Assembly: GCF_040095835.1 (NCBI RefSeq)
Contig: NZ_JBBMFT010000001.1
Location: 682,001-746,000, forward strand
Origin: Flavonifractor hominis
GTDB taxonomy: Bacteria > Bacillota > Clostridia > Oscillospirales > Oscillospiraceae
Reading direction: 5' to 3'
Length of the DNA stretch: 64,000 nucleotides
Shown here piece by piece: positions 17,901 to 25,097 of the stretch (positions within the stretch are counted from its first letter, which is position 1; each line of letters opens with the position of its first letter). The notes under the pieces were generated by a model, which saw only the letters and a list, made by a program, of their open reading frames with translations, made no database searches and had not been told where the DNA came from. The translations under genes and the position numbers were made by a program.

Positions 17901-18493
17901 GCCCGCTCCTGCTCGTCCAGCCAGGCCTCCGGATCGGGGTGGGCCTGTACCCGGCCCCGGATGTCCAGTACGATCTGCACCAGGCGCTGATCGTCCCGCC
18001 CGGCGGCCATGGTGTCGACCAGGCTGGCAAAGTCGCTCCCCTCCGCGATGTCCTCATACCGGCGCTCCAGTACGTCGTTGAGGGCCCGCTGCATGAGGAT
18101 GCCCGCCTCTCCCTCATCACATAGCCGAAAATCCCCGTCGATGTCCAGCAGATGGCCGCACTCCCGCAGCAGCTGGGCGCAGAAGGCGTGCACCGTGGAG
18201 ATCTGGGCCTGATAGACCAGCGTGGACTGGCGGCGCAGGTGGGCGTCCGTGGGGTGCTGGGCCAGACGCCGGGACAGCTCCTCCACAATGCGCCCCCGCA
18301 GTTCCGCGGCTGCAGCCTTGGTATAGGTGATGATGAGGAAGCGGTCCACATCCAGCCCCTCCCCCTCGATGCGGGCCAGCAGCCGTTCCACCAGCACCCG
18401 GGTCTTGCCCGAGCCGGCGGCGGCGGACACCAGCAGCCCGCCGCCCCGGTTGTCCACCACGGCCTGTTGTTCGCTTGTCAGGGAAAAGGCCAT
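14930..18493 (-). CDS. addA: AddA helicase-nuclease subunit, 1187 aa
   Basis: Subunit A of the AddAB enzyme, which resects double-strand breaks for RecA loading. UvrD-type helicase motifs are present: Walker A VSAAAGSGKTRVLVERLL, motif Ia ITYTKAAAAELRGRI, Walker B IMVDEYQDTNEVQNAIF and VGDVKQSIYRFRLADP. Motifs V/VI follow (IMSIHKSKGLEFPVVFL, LYVAMTRAKEKL). The C-terminal RecB-like nuclease shows LQGVVDCYFETLEGITVVDFKTDRV with the catalytic Asp-Lys, then YRPQLEAYSRAL. Start ATG after GGAGCGATC. A symporter gene separates it from addB, with gaps of 12 and 25 bases. Confidence 0.97.
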   Translation of the reverse strand: MAFSLTSEQQAVVDNRGGGLLVSAAAGSGKTRVLVERLLARIEGEGLDVDRFLIITYTKAAAAELRGRIVEELSRRLAQHPTDAHLRRQSTLVYQAQISTVHAFCAQLLRECGHLLDIDGDFRLCDEGEAGILMQRALNDVLERRYEDIAEGSDFASLVDTMAAGRDDQRLVQIVLDIRGRVQAHPDPEAWLDEQERAFALEGVDDAGDTPWGRLLLSDAEAQAGYWIARMEQALELCACDSNLEANYVSSLRDTLAALRTFAAGTRTGWDAARSALPIPFPAAGRKKIVDCPEAAERVKAIRSACKKRLEKLEEWFEDTGADLLDDLRAVRPAVRGLFALVKDFEAAYAAEKKRRSLLDFSDLEHMAVRLLVGEDGRPTKLARQWSARYEEIMVDEYQDTNEVQNAIFSALSRDGTNLFMVGDVKQSIYRFRLADPTIFLGKYRSFQPYTEAAKGEERRIILSKNFRSRPEVLEGANFLFRNIMSTTFGEMDYTADEALYPGAPFQPDPRYAVELDALDASVEEDEGEKTARDLLEARFVAGRIRALVDEGFPLSDGEGGERPVRPADIVILLRSPNTVLHHYARALGELDLPWEAEGGGDFFDATEVCVALSLLQIVDNPRQDVPLLSVLRSPVYGFTADRLAQIRAGSPDTDFYAALAADPGEDSRAFLAELAQLRDMAGDKSCHALIWHIYDRTNLLGVFGAMGEGESRQGNLLTLAELARRFEEAGHKGLFGFLSYLARLRENGGKLLLPAPGREGNGVRIMSIHKSKGLEFPVVFLCGLARRLNREDMTRPILFHPKLGVGPKRLDLERGVEYPTLARRAVARQLELEMMAEELRLLYVAMTRAKEKLILSVALTGGAGDLEKLAPDGSCPVDPQVLLACQSVGQWVLLPALARPDGEALRRAAGVPVPIPTADFGPAWDIRFVPGAQFRQPPRQAAEERRQAEEAASLNPDEVLERLRWRYPYANEVELPSKLTATQLKGRALDEEVAEDTTASRPLRFGRPRFAAEEFGLTPAQKGTALHLVMQYLDFERAATREQVSGEIARLVEQAFLTPQQGEAVEPERIAAFFASPIGQELMASTSLRREFKFSILVPARDYYPGAGTQEQVLLQGVVDCYFETLEGITVVDFKTDRVTRQSVRTRAEEYRPQLEAYSRALEEITGKPVVRRVLWFFALDQAVEL

Positions 18494-18505
18494 ATCGATC
18501 GCTCC

Positions 18506-19945
18506 TTACTGATTCTCCCACTTGCGGGCGTGGTCCTCGTTCCAGATGGACGCGTCGCCGATGCCCACTTCCTCATAGCGGTAGACCGGGTTTTTCCCGG
18601 CCCGGCGCTGCTTCTGATAGTCGCCCAGCACCTTGAGGGCCTTTCCGCCCAGCAGCAAAATGGACACCAGGTTGACCAGGGCCATCAGCCCCATGAGCAC
18701 GTCGGCCAGGTCCCAGACCATGGAAAAGCTCATCTGCGCGCCGATGAAGATGGCGGCCACGCACGTCACGCGGAAGATCACAAGCCCCCGCTTGGAATCT
18801 CGGATGAACTTGAAGTTGGACTCGGTGTAATAGTAGTTGCCCACCAGCGAGCTGAAGGCAAACAGGAAGATGGACACGGTGATAAACAGGGGGCCGAAAG
18901 CGCCCACCTGATTGTGCACCGCCGCCTGTACAAAGTTCATGCCCTCGGCATAGGCGTCGATGGGCACACCGGAGAGCAGCAGCATAAAGGCGGTGGTGGA
19001 GCAGATGAGAATGGTGTCGATAAACACCGAGAGCATCTGCACCAGCCCCTGCTTGACCGGGTGAGACACATCGGCGGCCGCGGCGGCGTTGGGGGCGGAG
19101 CCCATGCCCGCCTCGTTGGAGTAGAGCCCCCGCTTAATGCCCTGCATAACGCAGGATGCACCGATGCCGGCAAACATGGCTTTGGGATCAAAGGCCTGGG
19201 AGACGATCATGGAGATCATATAGGGCACCTGGCCGATGTTTTTCAGGGTGATGAACAGTCCCAGGGCAATATAGATGGCCGCCATGACTGGCACGATGGC
19301 CGAGGTGATGGCGCTGATACGCTGCACCCCGCCGAAGATACACACCCCCGTGAGGGCGGCCAGCACCGCGCCCACTACCGCCGGCCAGATGCTTTCAGAA
19401 TAGCCGGGCAGATAGTATTGCAGGGCCGAACCGGCATTATAGGCCTGCAGGGCGTTGAACCCGTAGGCAAAGCAGGCGATGAGCAGCACGGCGAACACCA
19501 CGCCCCATGTCCGGCTGCCCAGGGCCTTCTGGATATAGTAGGCGGGACCGCCCACCCAGTTCTCCCCGTGCTTTTCCTTGTAGCACTGGGCCAGCGTGCT
19601 CTCCACAAAGGCGGAGGCCGCGCCGATGAGGGCCAGCAGCCACATCCAGAACACCGCACCGTAGCCTCCGATAAGGGTGGCGGCGATGATGGCGTTGGCC
19701 ACCCCGGCAATATTGCCGGTACCCACCCGGGAGGCGGTGGAGATCATCAGTGCCTGGAAGGAGGAGATGTCCTTACCGTCCTTCTTCTTTTCCCCCAGCA
19801 CCCGCAGCGCCTCGGGAAAGAGGCGAAACTGCACGCCCCTGGAGCGGATGGTAAAGTAGACCCCGGTGAAGATCAAAAGCGCAATGAGAATATAGGTGTA
19901 TAAAAAGTTGCTGATATGGCTCAGCAGCCCGCCAAACAAATCCAT
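18506..19945 (-). CDS. agcS: Alanine/glycine:cation symporter (AGCS family), 479 aa
   Basis: Sodium (or proton) coupled uptake of alanine or glycine across the cytoplasmic membrane. Ten or so hydrophobic helices are visible. Family motifs include the start GLLSHISNFLYTYILIALLIFTGVYFTIR, SSFQALMISTASRVGTGNIAGVANAI, GAVFWMWLLALIGAASAFVESTLAQCYKEK and GLYSNEAGMGSAPNAAAAADVSHPVKQGL. The real start is the ATG at 19945 (MDLFGG), preceded by AAAGGAAT; the extra 45 residues upstream read as out-of-gene sequence. Its position between addB and addA, with very short gaps, is unusual and suggests insertion into the recombination operon. Confidence 0.95.
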   Translation of the reverse strand: MDLFGGLLSHISNFLYTYILIALLIFTGVYFTIRSRGVQFRLFPEALRVLGEKKKDGKDISSFQALMISTASRVGTGNIAGVANAIIAATLIGGYGAVFWMWLLALIGAASAFVESTLAQCYKEKHGENWVGGPAYYIQKALGSRTWGVVFAVLLIACFAYGFNALQAYNAGSALQYYLPGYSESIWPAVVGAVLAALTGVCIFGGVQRISAITSAIVPVMAAIYIALGLFITLKNIGQVPYMISMIVSQAFDPKAMFAGIGASCVMQGIKRGLYSNEAGMGSAPNAAAAADVSHPVKQGLVQMLSVFIDTILICSTTAFMLLLSGVPIDAYAEGMNFVQAAVHNQVGAFGPLFITVSIFLFAFSSLVGNYYYTESNFKFIRDSKRGLVIFRVTCVAAIFIGAQMSFSMVWDLADVLMGLMALVNLVSILLLGGKALKVLGDYQKQRRAGKNPVYRYEEVGIGDASIWNEDHARKWENQ

Positions 19946-19970
19946 TCCGTTCAAATTCCTTTCTCTCACA

Positions 19971-22900
19971 TCATTCTGTCTCGTCGGCCACCGCTTCCCA
20001 GAAGGCCTCGCCCCGCAGCGGGGGCAGCCAGCGGCGGCGATCGCCCCCGCGCCCCTCCTCAAAATGGCAGGCGGAGGCATAGTCGCACCACTGGCACGCG
20101 TTGTGCTCCGGCCCGCGCCAGAAGGGATCGGCGGCGATGTTGCCCTCGGCCAGTTCCTGGCTGATCTGCTCCAGGATGTGCCGGGTGTGCCGGGCCAGCT
20201 TGCCCAGCCGTTCGGCGGATACCAGGGCCTCGCCGGTAATGGTCCCCGCCCGGTTCACACGGACCGGCAGGAAGCGGATGCCCCCTTCCCCCGGCTCCTC
20301 CATGGCGGAGAGGACCTCCGGCTCGTCCAGTATCACGCCCCGCCGGCGCAGTTCGGCGTCCACCTTCCTGCGCCGCTCGGCCTCGGTCATGGCCCGGCTG
20401 CCCGCCACCACCGCGTCCCGCGCCGGCAGGTAGAGCACACCGGCGGGCACGATCTCCCGGCCGTACAGCTCCTGTCCCTGGTCGGCCAGCGTAAAGAGGT
20501 AGAGCAGCATTTGCAGCCCCATGCCGTTCCAGATATCGGTCAGGTCAAAGGACTTGCGCCCGGTCTTGTAATCCACCACCCGCAGGTAGAGCCGCCCGTC
20601 GTTTTCCCAGCCGTCCACCCGGTCCACAAAGCCGGAGATGCTGACGGTCATACCGTCCATGCTCAGCTCCACCGGGGGCAGCTGCTTACCCGTGCCGAAG
20701 CCCAGCTCGAACGAGATGGGCTGGAAGTGGGAGGTGCGCAGCTCCTCGGCCACGTTGTCCACCACGGCGTACACCGACTTCAGCAGCCGCTGGAAGAGGT
20801 AGCGGAAGCGGGCAGTCTCCTGCTCCATTCCGCCCAGCTCCTGCTCCACGTAGCGCTCCACCGCCTCCCGGGTCAGCTGCCGCAGCTGCTCGGGCTCCAC
20901 AGCCTTGACGCCGCCCAGCTGCTGGCAGGCCCGCAGCACCTGCTCCAGCACATAGTGCACGAAGGTGCCGTATTCCGGGGCCTGAAACCCCGCCGCCTTC
21001 CGGGCCTGGGCCTTGAGGCCGTACTGCATGAAATAGGAGAAGTGGCAGGCCTTGTACTTATCCATGCGGGAGGCCGACATGGGCACCCGCCGGCCATAGA
21101 GGACGTCCACCGCCGGGCGGCTCAGCCGCCCGCGGGTCAGATGGGCCGCCTGGACCATCCGCTCCACCAGGGGGGCGTAGTCCGGCATCTGCCGCAGGGC
21201 CTGTCCCGCCGCGGGATAGCGCCCGGCCAGCTCCAGCGCCGGCCGGGGGGCCGACAGGCGGAACGAGCCGTCCAGCCGGTCCTCCCGCACCCGGGCGGCT
21301 TTGGGGAACAGCGTCTCCAGCCGGGAAATCAGGAAGGAGGGGCGGCGCTCCTCGCCCTCCGGCCCTGCCGCAGCCCAGCTCACATAGAAGCGCCGCCGGG
21401 GCAGCGCGCAGGTCTCATAGACGATGGTCATCTCCCGATAGAGCTTGTCGGTGCGGCTGGGGGCCAGCTCCAACCCGTAAGAGGCCAGCAGGCTGCGGTC
21501 GTCGTCGTTGAGCAGGCCGGGCGCGGGCGAAGCCTGGGGGATGGCCCCGTCGTCCGCCCCCAGCAGGAACACCACGGGACAGGGCCGGTGGGCCAGCCGC
21601 GGCATCTCTCCGGCGTTCACCCGGTCCAGAGACACCGGGATGGAGCCCACGTCGTACTGGGAGAGCACCAGGGCAAAGAGCTTGGAGAACTCCTCCAGCT
21701 CCATGGGCGTCTCCCCCAGGATCTGGGCGCACTGCTCCAGTCCGCCGCAGAGGATCTCCCACAGCTGGGTGTACTCCTCGGCCAGGGCGGCCTGCCCCTC
21801 CCGGCGCAGGGTTTCGGCCCGGCCGGCCAGGCGTTCGGGCACCCCAACCGTCTCCAGAAAGCGGTAGAGGGCCACCGCCTGCCCCCGCCCTGTCTGCTCC
21901 GGGTTCTTCCGCAAAGCCTCCAGCGGCCCGGCCACCTGGCGCCGCAGGGCGTTGAGCCGCTCCAGCAGAGCGGTGTCCGCCGGGGTAAAGCTCTGCCCAT
22001 AGCCTTTGGGGTGGCCCATCCAGTCCTTACGGGCCGTCCATGCATTCCCCTCCAGGTTCCACTTGAGCACATAGTTCTCCAGCAGGTCCACGTCCTCCTG
22101 CTCCAGATCCGTCAATCCGGTCTTGAGATAGCGGAACACATCCTCATACCGATACCCTCCCGCAGCCGCCTCCAGCGCCGACGTGATGAGCGCCAGCACC
22201 GGCTTTTGCAGGATATCACTCATGCGGCTGAGGAACACCGGCACACCGTAGCGGGCAAAGATGCTCTCCATCAGCACGCCGTAGGTGTCCAGGCTGCGGG
22301 CACACACAGCGATGTCCCGGAAACGGTACCCCTCCTCCCGCACCAGGCGGAGGATCTCCGCGGCCGTCCACTCCACCTCGGAGTAGGGCGTGTGGGCGCT
22401 GAAGAGGGTGATCTCCTCCGCCGCCTCCGGATAGGGCGCGGGAGCAGGGGCAAAGAGCTGCGCCTCCAGATGGACCAGCGCAGGGGTGCCAGGCGCTGCC
22501 GGCGTCTCGCAAACGTGCACCTGGCTGCCCGTTCCCTGCTCCCGGGCCAGACGGAGCAGCTGCCCGGCGGTCCGCCGGGCGGGGGCGAAGATGTCCGTCT
22601 CCCCGCTGCCCGCCTCCAGCCCGTCGCAGGTCAAAGCCACCGTGACCGAGCGGGCCGTGCGCAGCAGCGCGGCGATGACCTGCCGCTCCTGGGGGGTAAA
22701 GTCGGTAAAGGCGTCGATCCAGATGTCACGGTCCCTGGCCCAGCCCTGCTCCGAGAGCATCCGGGCCAGCCGGGTCAGCCGATCCCGGGGGTCGGTCCAG
22801 TGCTGGGCGGCCAGGGCCTCATACGCCCCATAGATGAGGGAGAGATCGGCCAGCTTGTCCCCTTCGCCTCCTCCGGTCTCCGTCCCCGCGTTCCACAGCT

Positions 22901-23300
22901 CCTCCGGCGTGACGCGGCAGCTCTTCAGCTCGTCCACCGTGGCCAGCAGCCCTGTCAGGAAGGCCGGCCGGCGGGAAGGCCGCCGGTATACCTTCAGCTG
23001 TCCGGACACCGCCCGCAGCGCGCTGCACAGCAGCAGCAGCCGGCCGCCCGGGTCCAGGGTGGGCTCGGCCAGTCCGCCGCAGACCGAGCTCACCCGGTTA
23101 TAAAGCCGGGTGAAGGAGAGGACCTCGGCATACAGGGAGACCCCGTTGCCTCCCACCGCGCAGAGTCTGCGTTCCATCTCATGGGAATGCTGTTCCGGCA
23201 CAATGAGCACCTGGGGCCGTTGATTCCCGGTGGCAGCGATCTGCTCCAGCAGGGTATGGGTCTTGCCCGTTCCCGCCCGGCCCAGCAGCAAATGGAGCAT
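19971..23300 (-). CDS. addB: AddB helicase-nuclease subunit, 1109 aa
   Basis: Subunit B of AddAB. It starts MLHLLLGRAGTGKTHTLLEQI, a Walker A typical of AddB, after GAAAGGAGGGG. The middle is a degenerate helicase. The C-terminal RecB-like nuclease has SGFVDRVDGWENDGRLYLRVVDYKTGRKSFDL. The iron-sulfur staple is complete: a first Cys in DKYKACHFSYFMQYG and the terminal CQWCDYASAC trio. First gene of the addB-agcS-addA cluster; its own promoter should lie in 23301-23380. Confidence 0.96.
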   Translation of the reverse strand: MLHLLLGRAGTGKTHTLLEQIAATGNQRPQVLIVPEQHSHEMERRLCAVGGNGVSLYAEVLSFTRLYNRVSSVCGGLAEPTLDPGGRLLLLCSALRAVSGQLKVYRRPSRRPAFLTGLLATVDELKSCRVTPEELWNAGTETGGGEGDKLADLSLIYGAYEALAAQHWTDPRDRLTRLARMLSEQGWARDRDIWIDAFTDFTPQERQVIAALLRTARSVTVALTCDGLEAGSGETDIFAPARRTAGQLLRLAREQGTGSQVHVCETPAAPGTPALVHLEAQLFAPAPAPYPEAAEEITLFSAHTPYSEVEWTAAEILRLVREEGYRFRDIAVCARSLDTYGVLMESIFARYGVPVFLSRMSDILQKPVLALITSALEAAAGGYRYEDVFRYLKTGLTDLEQEDVDLLENYVLKWNLEGNAWTARKDWMGHPKGYGQSFTPADTALLERLNALRRQVAGPLEALRKNPEQTGRGQAVALYRFLETVGVPERLAGRAETLRREGQAALAEEYTQLWEILCGGLEQCAQILGETPMELEEFSKLFALVLSQYDVGSIPVSLDRVNAGEMPRLAHRPCPVVFLLGADDGAIPQASPAPGLLNDDDRSLLASYGLELAPSRTDKLYREMTIVYETCALPRRRFYVSWAAAGPEGEERRPSFLISRLETLFPKAARVREDRLDGSFRLSAPRPALELAGRYPAAGQALRQMPDYAPLVERMVQAAHLTRGRLSRPAVDVLYGRRVPMSASRMDKYKACHFSYFMQYGLKAQARKAAGFQAPEYGTFVHYVLEQVLRACQQLGGVKAVEPEQLRQLTREAVERYVEQELGGMEQETARFRYLFQRLLKSVYAVVDNVAEELRTSHFQPISFELGFGTGKQLPPVELSMDGMTVSISGFVDRVDGWENDGRLYLRVVDYKTGRKSFDLTDIWNGMGLQMLLYLFTLADQGQELYGREIVPAGVLYLPARDAVVAGSRAMTEAERRRKVDAELRRRGVILDEPEVLSAMEEPGEGGIRFLPVRVNRAGTITGEALVSAERLGKLARHTRHILEQISQELAEGNIAADPFWRGPEHNACQWCDYASACHFEEGRGGDRRRWLPPLRGEAFWEAVADETE

Positions 23301-23380
23301 GCCGCTCCCCTCCTTTCATCTGAGCAATGGACTTTATTTTATGCTGTTTTCCCCTATTCGTCAACCAAAGAAACCAAAGA

Positions 23381-23410
23381 AAGGGACCGTTCCGGATGGA
23401 ACGGTCCCTT
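23381..23410 (-). terminator. Terminator of the DUF1700-DUF4097 pair
   Basis: Perfect 13-bp stem (23381-23393 with 23398-23410), 4-nt loop, followed on the minus strand by TTTCTTTGGTTTC. Confidence 0.85.
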
Positions 23411-23416
23411 CCTGTG

Positions 23417-24277
23417 TCATGATTGAAAAAATACCTCAATATCACCCATGCTGTTGGTCAGCTCCAGCTGGTTCGCCCCGCCGGAGCGCTCGCTGTGCCC
23501 CGGCTGTACCTCCCCGTCCAGGCGGAACTCACCCATGGAGACGTCGATCTCCCACTCGTACTCCTCCCTGGAGCCAAGCGTAGTAAGGGACAGATCGCCC
23601 ATGGACAGCTCACACTCCGTCTGCCCCAAGAAGGCCCCGTCCAGCGTCACATTCCCCATGCTGTTGCTCACCTGCAGGGAGCGCTGGGTGGAACACTCCT
23701 TCGCCGTAAGGGCGCCCATACCGAGGGTGAGGTCCATCTCTTCGGCCGCCACTGCGCTGAGGGTCACATCTCCCATGCCGCTGTCCACGGTGAGCCTGTC
23801 CACCGGCACCTCATCCACCTCCACCTGACCCATGTCCGTGTGGAGGTCCGCCCGCTCCAGCCGCTCCCCCTCAGGCAGGGAAATGGTGACAACGGCCTGC
23901 TCACCGGAGGACACAAGCTCCATCTCACTCACACTGCCGGTCAGACGCAGCGTGTCCCCGTCGCTCTCACAGTCCAGCCCGGCGGTCCACGCGCCTTCAC
24001 AGCTGACGCGGTAGTCCTCCCCGTACACGATCCGCACACTTCCAAGGGAGAGATCTACATCCAATCGGGAAAACGGATCCACGCTGTTTTCCCATATCCC
24101 GCTCTCCATCGTGGAATCAGAATAGGAGTAGGACACATCCGTCTCGATCCCCTGATTGTCCCAGTGCAGGTCCAGACTGGTCCTGGCTCCCAGCGCAAAG
24201 CCCGTCAGAGCCAGCAACCCACCTGACAGGACCAGGAACACCCCGGCCCCCAGGCATACCTTGGACGGCAGATTCAT
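23417..24277 (-). CDS. DUF4097-family beta-strand repeat protein, 286 aa
   Basis: Membrane-anchored protein with an N-terminal hydrophobic segment (CLGAGVFLVLSGGLLALTGFALGA) followed by an extracytoplasmic beta-solenoid. The repeat unit ends in SMG or DMG, seen at least seven times (TDMGQVEV, SGMGDVTL, LGMGALTA, NSMGNVTL, LSMGDLSL, VSMGEFRL, NSMGDIEV). This is the DUF4097 adhesin-like repeat. Its start overlaps the stop of the DUF1700 gene by 4 bases. Such pairs often act in envelope stress modules with a PadR regulator; no padR gene is next to it here. Function unknown. Confidence 0.85.
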   Translation of the reverse strand: MNLPSKVCLGAGVFLVLSGGLLALTGFALGARTSLDLHWDNQGIETDVSYSYSDSTMESGIWENSVDPFSRLDVDLSLGSVRIVYGEDYRVSCEGAWTAGLDCESDGDTLRLTGSVSEMELVSSGEQAVVTISLPEGERLERADLHTDMGQVEVDEVPVDRLTVDSGMGDVTLSAVAAEEMDLTLGMGALTAKECSTQRSLQVSNSMGNVTLDGAFLGQTECELSMGDLSLTTLGSREEYEWEIDVSMGEFRLDGEVQPGHSERSGGANQLELTNSMGDIEVFFQS

Positions 24278-24879
24278 GCCCTTGCCTCCTTTCTATGCAG
24301 CCAGCGGCCCAGTGCGGCCGTCAGCCCGCGCAGGCACAGCCCTCCCAGCAGAAACCCGCCCGCGATCAGCAGCAGGCCCACTCCGCTGGCCAGCAGGCCC
24401 ATTCCACAGAAAAACATCACGGTAGGCAGCCCCGCGGTAAACAGCACGGAAATGCCCGCGCAGGCGGTAACGATCCCCATGCCGATCAGGGCTACCCCGC
24501 CGACCACCACGCCGATTACCAGGCCAGCCACCAGGATCACCGCCAGAGCGGCCAACGCCAGCACCACCAGCAGCAGCGGGATGGCCACCGGCGCGGCGCA
24601 GACGGCCAGCAGCACTTTCCACAGGCCTCCTCCCTGCCGGGAGACCGGTTTGGCAAAGGGGTCGGATTCCTGCGGTGCGCTCTTCGCCCGCTGTTCCCCC
24701 AGCACACGACTCACCAACTCTGCCGGAGTGCCCAGCTCTGCAATGACCCGCTGCTCCCCATCCGCGCCCGCCTCATCAAAATACTCCTCATAATAGGCCA
24801 GCATGTGTTCCAGCTCTTCCGCCGGGACCCGCCCGGTGAGCAGGGCACGCAACTGCTCCAGATACTCTTTCCGCGTCAT
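24274..24879 (-). CDS. DUF1700 (HAAS-domain) membrane protein, 201 aa
   Basis: Small protein with a cytoplasmic helical N-terminal domain and a hydrophobic C-terminal half. MTRKEYLEQLRALLTGRVPAEELEHMLAYYEEYFDEAG is the standard DUF1700 start; about four helices follow (KVLLAVCAAPVAIPLLLVVLALAALAVILVAG and others). Usually paired with DUF4097, as here (4-base ATGA-type overlap). Thought to be an anti-sigma or PadR-linked signalling partner in other Firmicutes; that role here is inference. The start ATG follows AAAGGAGGGGG. Confidence 0.85.
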   Translation of the reverse strand: MTRKEYLEQLRALLTGRVPAEELEHMLAYYEEYFDEAGADGEQRVIAELGTPAELVSRVLGEQRAKSAPQESDPFAKPVSRQGGGLWKVLLAVCAAPVAIPLLLVVLALAALAVILVAGLVIGVVVGGVALIGMGIVTACAGISVLFTAGLPTVMFFCGMGLLASGVGLLLIAGGFLLGGLCLRGLTAALGRWLHRKEARA

Positions 24880-25026
24880 GTCTACGGTCCCCCTCCTTTG
24901 TGTCTGGAGCCATCATAGCACATCTTCCTGAATCCGTAATTCTAAAAACCATTAAATTTCCATGAAAATAAAAATTGCGGTAATTACTTCCGACTGCGGA
25001 ACATCCTGTTTTTGTCCGCTTTGGGG

Positions 25027-25055
25027 TTGTAAAAAAACAAATTTTGATATATTAT
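25027..25055 (+). promoter_or_regulatory. Promoter of the activase operon
   Basis: TTGTAA at 25027-25032, 17-nt spacer, TATTAT at 25050-25055, about 42 nt before the first gene. The 24880-25097 gap between divergent genes is AT-rich and otherwise shows nothing else I can support. Confidence 0.55.
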
Positions 25056-25097
25056 GTACGGTGCGAAATTTGGATAAAGGATATAAGGTGAACTTCC

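Noticed and set aside
19896..23426. Open frame of 1176 codons antisense to addB
   Set aside because: Shadow of addB; His/Gln/Gly-rich without any domain.
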